Shown here piece after piece: positions 1 to 5,164 of a stretch of DNA of 10,654 bases (position 1 is the stretch's first letter; the number at the start of each line of letters is the position of its first letter). The DNA comes from Deltaproteobacteria bacterium (GTDB taxonomy: Bacteria > Myxococcota_A > UBA9160 > SZUA-336), in assembly GCA_030665705.1 (NCBI GenBank), contig DAOUZG010000031.1, positions 1-10,654 of the forward strand, given 5' to 3'. Both the position numbers and the translations under genes were made by a program. A model generated the notes under the pieces. That model saw nothing but the letters and a program-made list of their open reading frames with translations, was not told the origin of the DNA and searched no databases.

Positions 1-1
1 C

Positions 2-232
2 TACAGACGGGGGATCGATGTGGATCCCACCTGGCGCCAGGCGCTGAGCGAACGGATCGAGCGGATCCGCAGGCAAACCGGCGTGCCGGCCCACCCCCCG
101 CACCGCTGGGCGAAGGACCCCGAGAGCCCCCCTCAACTCACCCTCCCGGGGCTCCTGGCCCCGCCGGCGTCGCGATGCGCCCCCGCCATCGCGGCGGAAA
201 CACCACCCAGCTCGGTGAGCAATGCGGGCTAG
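2..232 (+). CDS. C-terminal end of an unrecognised protein (5' truncated by the window)
   Basis: The frame is open from base 2 to a TAG at 230-232, giving about 76 residues. A GTG at 20 could serve as a start, but the frame continues upstream in the same character (YRRGID before it), so this is more likely the tail of a longer gene. The first part (about residues 8-30) is a charged, helix-like stretch, and the last 40 residues are rich in Pro and Ala, as in a disordered tail. I recognise no family. The last six codons (SVSNAG) and the stop lie inside a repeat copy at 214-232, so the native C-terminus may have been altered by the repeat. The next gene starts 9 bases downstream. Frame 1 is also open here but runs into the aldolase gene out of frame and reads as low-complexity sequence. 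Confidence 0.5.
   Translation, partial: YRRGIDVDPTWRQALSERIERIRRQTGVPAHPPHRWAKDPESPPQLTLPGLLAPPASRCAPAIAAETPPSSVSNAG
214..232 (+). repeat. Solo copy of the palindrome arm repeat
   Basis: The 17 bases at 215-231 (GTGAGCAATGCGGGCTA) differ at one position from the reverse complement of the left arm of the palindrome at 2971-3032 and at two positions from its right arm. The flanking G at 214 and G at 232 also match the right arm's flanks. No clear partner arm is visible just upstream, so this looks like a half copy. Its TAG is the stop codon of the upstream gene, and its last bases form part of a possible -10 element for the next gene. Confidence 0.6.
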
Positions 233-235
233 ACT
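230..235 (+). promoter_or_regulatory. Possible -10 element (TAGACT) for the lyase/kinase operon
   Basis: TAGACT ends six bases before the GTG start at 242. There is no Shine-Dalgarno-like sequence in front of that GTG, so transcription from this element would give a leaderless or nearly leaderless mRNA. I see no convincing -35 hexamer 16-18 bases upstream. A similar GCGGCTAGAGT lies just upstream of the GTG of the trkH-like gene near the right edge. The assignment is an inference from position and similarity. Confidence 0.3.
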
Positions 236-241
236 CTCGCT

Positions 242-1345
242 GTGCGTACCCTGGAGAGCTGGGCACCCCGGCGGGGCCTTTCCATCCCCGCGGTCACGAT
301 TCTCGATCCGGACGGCGAGATCATCGAAGAGGATCAACGGCGTCTCACCCGCTACCTGATCCAGTCGGGAAGGGGCGCCGACATCGTCTTTGCGAACGGC
401 ACCACGGGCGAGTGGGCGACGCTGGGTGCAAAGAGCCGGGACCGCCTCCTGCAGGTCGTTGTCGAGGAAGTGCGGAAGGTCAACACTCGACTGGAGTCCT
501 CGGGCCATCGACGGGTCGAGGCCTGGGTGGGCGTGACCGCCGGCACGGCTCGCGAAACCCTCGCCACGCTCGACCTGGCGCTCGAGCTATCCGCCGACGC
601 CGCGGTTCTCGCTCCGCTCGCCGTGGGCGACGTCTCGGACCCCGTCCGGTTCGTACAGCGGGATGTCGCCGACCTGCTCGACGTGCGGGACCGGCGGATT
701 CCCCTGTTTCTCTACGATAACGCCGACATCGCCACGGGCCGGGAGCGGAGGCTCCGGACCCACTGGGTCAAGCTCCTCTCACGTCTCGACTTTGTCCGCG
801 GCATCAAGGTCTCCGCCTCGCCTCGCCGCCTCGGGCACTACGCGAAAGCGGCTCGGCAGTTTCGGGACCTGGGGCCGTTTGCGATCTACATCGGGAACGC
901 TCCGCACATCCTCGAGATGATGCGACCCCGCGCGGGAATCCTCGGGACCTTGGTCGAGCACTGGTACCGGTTCCAGCTCCGAGAGCTGCTCCCGGCGGGT
1001 GTGGTCGCGGGGCCCGCAAACCTTCTCCCCCGGGAGTGGCAGTTTGCCTGGCAGGTCTCCTGCGCGGGAGATCTCGAGCGGATGCGGGAGATGCAGCGGC
1101 TCTTCGAGCGCTTCCGGGCGGCCTGTACGTTCGACGGTGGGCGCCGCACGCTCGCGTCGCTTAAGCGCGGCCTTGCCCGTATCGGGGTGACCGGCTCCGA
1201 CGCGGTGGCGGCCGGGACACCGGGGCTCTCGGCCGAGGATGCAGCGCGGTTCGACGAGGCGTGGGACCAACTGCGCGAGGAGATCGAGACCGCGCTTCCG
1301 TCGCACTGGCGCTCCGATCCGGGCGAGGCGGAGACGACGGCGTGA
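242..1345 (+). CDS. Dihydrodipicolinate synthase/N-acetylneuraminate lyase superfamily aldolase
   Basis: The 367-residue product is a class I (Schiff base) lyase of the DapA/NanA superfamily. Visible hallmarks are the pyruvate-carboxylate-binding GTTGE at residues 53-57, a tyrosine in LFLYDNAD (Tyr158, in place of the YN-P motif) and the Schiff-base lysine in RGIKVSAS (Lys189). The segment corresponding to the DHDPS VTPYYN motif reads LAPLAVGD, so the tyrosine used in lysine biosynthesis is absent; a true DapA is therefore unlikely. Family members are usually about 290-310 residues; this one carries a C-terminal extension after about residue 300. Probable activity is reversible aldol cleavage, dehydration or related chemistry on a 2-keto-3-deoxy acid, in the cytoplasm. 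The start is GTG at 242 with no ribosome binding site. The stop overlaps the next start as GTGA, so it is translationally coupled to a sugar kinase/isomerase, which points to carbohydrate metabolism. Confidence 0.85.
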   Translation: MRTLESWAPRRGLSIPAVTILDPDGEIIEEDQRRLTRYLIQSGRGADIVFANGTTGEWATLGAKSRDRLLQVVVEEVRKVNTRLESSGHRRVEAWVGVTAGTARETLATLDLALELSADAAVLAPLAVGDVSDPVRFVQRDVADLLDVRDRRIPLFLYDNADIATGRERRLRTHWVKLLSRLDFVRGIKVSASPRRLGHYAKAARQFRDLGPFAIYIGNAPHILEMMRPRAGILGTLVEHWYRFQLRELLPAGVVAGPANLLPREWQFAWQVSCAGDLERMREMQRLFERFRAACTFDGGRRTLASLKRGLARIGVTGSDAVAAGTPGLSAEDAARFDEAWDQLREEIETALPSHWRSDPGEAETTA

Positions 1346-2973
1346 CGCGTCAGGTTCTTTACGACCTAGCCGGGATCGGGAGCATGGTGGTCGACGTGAT
1401 TCACCAGGTGCCCCGCGTCGGCGGCGTCGACGAGAAGGTTCTCGTTGAAGGGCCCGGCGGGACGGCACCGGTTCAGCAGCGGGTGGGGGGGGTCACGCTC
1501 AACCACCTGGGGTGGGCTCGGGTTCTGGGCCTGCGCGTCGCGGTCTTCGGAAAGCAAGGGGACGATCCCCACGGCCGGTTTCTCCGGGACGGCATGAAGA
1601 GTCTCGGGATCCGGACGCACCTCGATCTCTCGGGGCGGGCCTCCTCGTTTGCGCAGGTCTACGTCGATTCCGAGGGCGGGCGGGCAATCTACATAGCGCG
1701 CGGCGCGACCGGAGAGGTCACACCGGAGGACGTCGACACACTACACCGATCGGTGATCGAGCGGTCGGCGATCGTGAGCACCGAGGTTTCCCAGCTCCCC
1801 CTACCGGCCGTTCGCCGGGTCCTCGAGATCGCTTCCGAAGCTGGAGCCCGCACGGTGCTCGACCTCGACGTGCCGCTCGAGGACGCGGTTCCCGTGCTTG
1901 GGACCCGGGAGGATCTGGAGGAGGTTCTGCGTCTCGCCGACGTGGTCAAGCCCTCCCTCGGTGCGACGCGGGGGCTCGTGTCGTCGCAGGACCCCGAGGC
2001 CGTGGCGCGCGAGATCGCGCAACGCTTCAACGCGGAGGCGGTTGTCGTCACGACGGGGGCCGCCGGCTGCGTCGTTCGGGTAGGGGAGACGACGCTCTCG
2101 GTTCCGACGATCGAGGTCGAAGCTGTCGATACCACCGGCGCGGGGGATGCATTTCTGGGGGGCCTGCTCGCCGGGATGCACTACGGACTCGGGTGGGAGG
2201 ACGCAACCCGTCTGGGCAACGCCTGCGGAACGTGCTGCTGCGAGCAGGTCGGCGCCTTTCCCGAGACAGGGGAGGCGGCGCGGCGACGGATCCTCGATAT
2301 CTACCGCACGATCGGGGGCTCGCCCTTCGCGATCGCCTCGGTCGAGGTCGAGCCGACGGCCGCGAGCGACGCGTTGGAACGGTTCGTTGCGGTTGCCGCT
2401 CGAGAGCTCGACGGGGTCGTGCGGGGGATCGATCGTGCGGCCCTTCAAGAAGCGGCGGATCTGATCGTCGAGGCGGAGGCGAAGGGGGGGCGCGTCCACG
2501 TGACGGGAGTCGGTAAGCCCGAGCACGCCGCCCGATACGCCGCGGGCCTTCTCTCGAGCACGGGAACACCCGCCACCCTGCTCCACGCGACGGAGGCGAT
2601 CCACGGAAGCGTTGGACAGATCCGGGAAGGCGACGTGCTCGTTGCAATTTCCAACAGCGGCGAGACCCAGGAGCTTCTGGCGTGCGTCTCGACGGCGAGC
2701 GCCATGGGGAGTCGCATCATTGCTGTCTGTGGCTCGCCGTCGTCCCCGCTTGCACGCGCGGCCGAGGTGGTGGTTCCAGCCGCCGTGACCGAAGAGGGTG
2801 GCCCGCTCGGGCTTGTGCCGCGTACCAGCTTCCTCGCCGAAGCACTCGTCCTTCAGGCGCTCTCGGTGCTGCTCCAGGAGCGCAAGGGCCTGAGCCAGGA
2901 GGAGTATCGTCGTCGACATCCGGCGGGAGCGCTCGGCCGTCGCGCGCGGGGCCAGGGCCCGGAAGACCGTTAG
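1342..2973 (+). CDS. Bifunctional PfkB-family sugar kinase / KdsD-like arabinose-5-phosphate isomerase (SIS) fusion
   Basis: The 543-residue protein joins two enzymes. Residues about 1-325 are a PfkB/ribokinase-type kinase: GG-x-x-x-N substrate motif in RVGGVTLNHLG (47-57) and the anion-hole/catalytic DTTGAGDAF (263-271, base Asp269). Residues about 340-535 are a SIS domain close in pattern to KdsD/GutQ: GVGKPEHAARYAAGL, STGTPA, HATEAIHG, ISNSGET, EGGPLGL and HPAGALGR. All four residues important in KdsD appear to be present (Lys392, Glu418, Glu485, His526). The pair of CBS domains that normally follows in KdsD/GutQ is missing. The start is GTG at 1342, overlapping the aldolase stop as GTGA, with an AGGCGGAG element 8 bases upstream; an in-frame ATG-like extension to 1261 lies inside the aldolase gene and is rejected. 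The expected role is phosphorylation of a sugar and aldose/ketose isomerisation of the product. The kinase substrate cannot be read from the sequence. The TAG stop is the first triplet of the palindrome downstream. Confidence 0.88.
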   Translation: MTRQVLYDLAGIGSMVVDVIHQVPRVGGVDEKVLVEGPGGTAPVQQRVGGVTLNHLGWARVLGLRVAVFGKQGDDPHGRFLRDGMKSLGIRTHLDLSGRASSFAQVYVDSEGGRAIYIARGATGEVTPEDVDTLHRSVIERSAIVSTEVSQLPLPAVRRVLEIASEAGARTVLDLDVPLEDAVPVLGTREDLEEVLRLADVVKPSLGATRGLVSSQDPEAVAREIAQRFNAEAVVVTTGAAGCVVRVGETTLSVPTIEVEAVDTTGAGDAFLGGLLAGMHYGLGWEDATRLGNACGTCCCEQVGAFPETGEAARRRILDIYRTIGGSPFAIASVEVEPTAASDALERFVAVAARELDGVVRGIDRAALQEAADLIVEAEAKGGRVHVTGVGKPEHAARYAAGLLSSTGTPATLLHATEAIHGSVGQIREGDVLVAISNSGETQELLACVSTASAMGSRIIAVCGSPSSPLARAAEVVVPAAVTEEGGPLGLVPRTSFLAEALVLQALSVLLQERKGLSQEEYRRRHPAGALGRRARGQGPEDR

Positions 2974-3033
2974 CCCGCATTTCTCACTGGGTTGGCGACC
3001 GCAGTAGCCCACCTGGTGAGAATTGCGGGCTAG
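2971..3033. repeat. 62-bp palindromic element between convergent genes
   Basis: Left arm 2971-2987 (TAGCCCGCATTTCTCAC) and right arm 3016-3032 (GTGAGAATTGCGGGCTA) pair at 16 of 17 positions. The stem can be extended inward by 2988-2996 with 3007-3015 (one mismatch, two G-T pairs), leaving a 10-base loop at 2997-3006. Both ends carry TAG: the left one is the stop of the plus-strand kinase/isomerase gene, and the right one, read on the minus strand, is the stop of the Hsp70 gene. The transcribed hairpin could act as a bidirectional terminator or mRNA 3' end, though there is no U-run after the stem. A related arm at 214-232 argues for a dispersed palindromic (REP/MITE-like) repeat. Confidence 0.8.
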
Positions 3034-4988
3034 TCGATCTCGGACTCCGTCTCCTCCGGGGAGAGCCCTCGCAAGCCGAGCGGCTCCTTTACCGTGATCC
3101 CCTGTTGGGCTCCGGTTCGCTTGTCGACGGCACTGACCGAGAGAATCCCGTCTGCGTCGAGGCTGAAGGTGACCTGGATCTTCGGCGTGAGCCGGGGAGC
3201 GGGCTCGATCCCAGTCAGCACGAAGTCCCCCAGAAGCTCGTTCTCGCTGGCGCGCGGGTCCTCACCCTGGAACACCCGGATCTCGACCTCCGTCTGCCCG
3301 TCCTGGTTGGTCGTGAACACGCCCTTCTTCTCTGCGGGTACGCGTGCGTTCTTCTCGATGAGGACGGAGAGGAGATCCTCCGCGCTGGCAATGCCGAGGG
3401 CGTGTGAGACCACATCGGACAGCTCGACCTTGCGCGCTTTTGCGTGTTCCTCCGCCTCCTCGAACCGCTCCTCTGCCTCTTTGGACGCCCGCTCGGCCCG
3501 TGCGAGCCAGTCCCCGACAACCTCGACTGCGTCAGCGAGGGGCTGAGCCTTCTCCTCACTGGCGCTCTCCGTCGTCTCGTCGGCGACCTGCTCCAGCTTC
3601 TCCTGCAACGCCGACATCTCCTGTCGGAGACCCTCGACCGCGGCCGGAAGGTCCTGGTCCGACTCGGCCGGCACCATTGGAGGGAGCGCCTCTGCCTCGG
3701 CCATGACGTGCGAGAGCCGCTGAGCGAGTTCGGCATCCCCCTGAGAATCTGCGTCCAGCGCCTCGACCACCTTGCGTGCCTTTGCGGTCTGCTTGAGCGC
3801 TACGGCAAAGGCCTCCTCTGCGGCCTCCTCCGCCTCGTCGCGGAGCCGATCCGCCGAGAGCGAGTAGCCGTACAGAGCGGCCCCCATGGCCACCACCTCA
3901 TCGGGGTTGATGTCGCGCCTCGGCTCCAAACCGAAGAACTCCCGTACGGTGTCCCGAACCGCGAGCATCCGCGTCTGCCCCCCGACGAGCAGCACCGCGT
4001 CGATGTCGTCCTTGCGTACGTGGGCCGACTCCAGGCAGCGCGCGCACAGCTCCCGCGTTCGCTCGATCGCGGGCGCGCACAGCTCTTCGAGTTTCTCGCG
4101 CGTCAGCTCGCGCTCGAATGCGGCGTAGTTCCCGTCCTCGAGCTTGAGCAGGTAGGGGAGCTCGATTCGGGCGGACTCGACCTCGGTCAAGTCGTGCTTC
4201 GCTCGCTCGACCGCTTCCTTCATCTGGGTGCAGGCGGCCTCGTCCTCGCGCGGATCCTTGTTGTTCTCGGCGCGGAATTCCTCGGCCAGCCAGTCCATGA
4301 TGGCGTGATCGAAGTCCTCACCCCCGAGATAGGCGTCCCCATCCGTTGCGATGACTTCAAAGCGGTCCCCCTGCGCCTTCATGATCGTGACGTCGAAGGT
4401 CCCCCCACCCAGGTCGTACACGGCCAACGTGAAGTTCTCGCCCCGCCGGTAGCCGTAGGCAAAGGCGGCCGCGGTCGGCTCGTTGATCAGACGCACCGCC
4501 TCCAGCCCCGAATACTCCGCGGCCAGCTTGGTCGCGCGACGCTGCACCTCGTTGAAGTGCGCGGGGACCGAGATGACCGCCTCCTTGACCGACTCCCCGA
4601 TCGTCCGGGACGCGATATCCCGGAGGAGATAGAGGATGCGCGCCGCAACCTGGACCGCCGTGAGCTGGTGCCCCCCAGCCTCCAGCAACACCCCCCCCAT
4701 GGGGCTCGGGGAGATCAGGTAGGCCACTCGTTCCCGAGCAGCCTGCACTTCCGGGGAGCTGTACGGGTGTCCGAGGATTCGCTTGGTAACCACCAGTGTG
4801 TTCCGGGGGTCGGTCATGGCGTGGCGCCGGGCCGAATGGCCCACCAGCTCGCGTTCGCTGGTTAGCGCCACGGCGGACGGGATGGTCGTTCTTCCGTCGT
4901 CGCTGAGCACGACCGCGTGTCCATCCTCGACGATGGCCACGCAGCTATTCAACGTACCCAGGTCGATCCCCAGGATGTAGCGGCTCAC
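3030..4988 (-). CDS. Hsp70/DnaK-family chaperone with rearranged domain order
   Basis: The 652-residue protein is an ATP-dependent chaperone homologue. Residues about 1-378 are a complete Hsp70 ATPase domain: GIDLGTLNS (7-15), Lys69, INEPTAAA (168-175, with Glu170), YDLGGGTFDV (191-200, with Asp192, Thr197, Asp199) and VLLVGGQTRM (332-341). Residues about 379-520 are an acidic, Ala/Glu-rich helical, probably coiled-coil segment not found at this place in DnaK. Residues about 521-636 are the substrate-binding beta domain (PAEKKGVFTT, QTEVEIRVFQGE, APRLTPKIQVTFSLDADGIL, VSAVDKRTG). The protein ends at GLSPEETESEID, so the usual C-terminal helical lid is absent. The linker that is VLLLDVTPL in DnaK reads VELSDVVSH. 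Start: GTG at 4988, preceded by AGGAGG three bases upstream; the upstream in-frame GTG at 5015 would put this AGGAGG inside the gene. No dnaJ or grpE is nearby and no CIRCE element is seen. It is probably an accessory Hsp70, not the housekeeping DnaK. Confidence 0.9.
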   Translation of the reverse strand: MSRYILGIDLGTLNSCVAIVEDGHAVVLSDDGRTTIPSAVALTSERELVGHSARRHAMTDPRNTLVVTKRILGHPYSSPEVQAARERVAYLISPSPMGGVLLEAGGHQLTAVQVAARILYLLRDIASRTIGESVKEAVISVPAHFNEVQRRATKLAAEYSGLEAVRLINEPTAAAFAYGYRRGENFTLAVYDLGGGTFDVTIMKAQGDRFEVIATDGDAYLGGEDFDHAIMDWLAEEFRAENNKDPREDEAACTQMKEAVERAKHDLTEVESARIELPYLLKLEDGNYAAFERELTREKLEELCAPAIERTRELCARCLESAHVRKDDIDAVLLVGGQTRMLAVRDTVREFFGLEPRRDINPDEVVAMGAALYGYSLSADRLRDEAEEAAEEAFAVALKQTAKARKVVEALDADSQGDAELAQRLSHVMAEAEALPPMVPAESDQDLPAAVEGLRQEMSALQEKLEQVADETTESASEEKAQPLADAVEVVGDWLARAERASKEAEERFEEAEEHAKARKVELSDVVSHALGIASAEDLLSVLIEKNARVPAEKKGVFTTNQDGQTEVEIRVFQGEDPRASENELLGDFVLTGIEPAPRLTPKIQVTFSLDADGILSVSAVDKRTGAQQGITVKEPLGLRGLSPEETESEID

Positions 4989-4997
4989 ACTCCTCCT
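4989..4997 (-). promoter_or_regulatory. Ribosome binding site deciding the Hsp70 start
   Basis: Read on the minus strand, this is TAGGAGGAGT running into GTG-AGC. The AGGAGG core lies about three bases from the GTG at 4988, which is short but acceptable. It supports GTG 4988 over the upstream in-frame GTG at 5015. Confidence 0.6.
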
Positions 4998-5036
4998 ATC
5001 GGCAACGCGGCGCACCGCTTTCGCGGCTTGTCGCCC

Positions 5037-5064
5037 TTGACCCCCTTTCCGGAACCCGTAAGAT
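5037..5064 (+). promoter_or_regulatory. Sigma70-type promoter of the tRNA-Ala gene
   Basis: TTGACC at 5037-5042 and TAAGAT at 5059-5064 are separated by 16 bases. The predicted transcription start is about 5071, a few bases before the mature tRNA at 5078. The stretch after the -10 (CGGGC at 5065-5069) is GC-rich, as in stringently controlled stable-RNA promoters. Confidence 0.7.
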
Positions 5065-5077
5065 CGGGCTACCCGGT

Positions 5078-5153
5078 GGGGATGTAGCTCAGCTGGGAGA
5101 GCGCCTCGTTCGCAACGAGGAGGTCGGCGGTTCGAATCCGCTCATCTCCACCA
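5078..5153 (+). tRNA. tRNA-Ala, anticodon CGC
   Basis: The 76 bases fold into a complete cloverleaf. Acceptor GGGGATG pairs with CATCTCC, D-stem is GCTC/GAGC, anticodon stem CCTCG/CGAGG encloses loop TTCGCAA, and T-stem GGCGG/CCGCT encloses TTCGAAT. The anticodon CGC is at 5111-5113 and reads GCG (alanine). The third acceptor pair is G-U, the identity element of alanyl-tRNA synthetase. The CCA end is encoded at 5151-5153. It is divergent from the Hsp70 gene and convergent with the AsmA-family gene, whose stop lies 11 bases away. No hairpin terminator fits in that gap; the T-rich stretch at 5181-5191, inside the Lys-rich 3' codons of the AsmA gene, might help transcript release. Confidence 0.97.
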
Positions 5154-5164
5154 ACTCCGGTTCC

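Noticed and set aside
1..720. Frame 1 open from the left edge to 720
   Set aside because: It overlaps the start of the well-supported aldolase gene out of frame, and its product is Arg/Gly/Pro-rich low-complexity sequence.
1485..1492. Run of eight G in the kinase gene (and eight C at 4691-4698 in the Hsp70 gene) as phase-variation or frameshift sites
   Set aside because: Both runs encode conserved protein segments in the correct frame, so there is no sign of a shift; eight-base runs are not rare in DNA this GC-rich.
1801..3012. Minus-strand open frame (403 codons) opposite the kinase/isomerase gene
   Set aside because: It lies antisense to PfkB and SIS motifs that are clearly coding, and its own translation shows no family pattern.
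2971..3033. Palindrome as a classical intrinsic terminator
   Set aside because: The stem is strong, but no U-run follows it on either strand, so only a possible termination role is noted.
3444..4865. Long plus-strand open frame (473 codons) opposite the Hsp70 gene
   Set aside because: It is the complement of conserved Hsp70 sequence; its translation is Arg/Leu/Gly-rich without any motif, as expected of an antisense frame in GC-rich DNA.
4989..5077. CIRCE or other heat-shock operator before the Hsp70 gene
   Set aside because: No TTAGCACTC-type inverted repeat is present. Only a small CCGC-GAAA-GCGG hairpin (5015-5026) is seen, too little to call a regulatory site.
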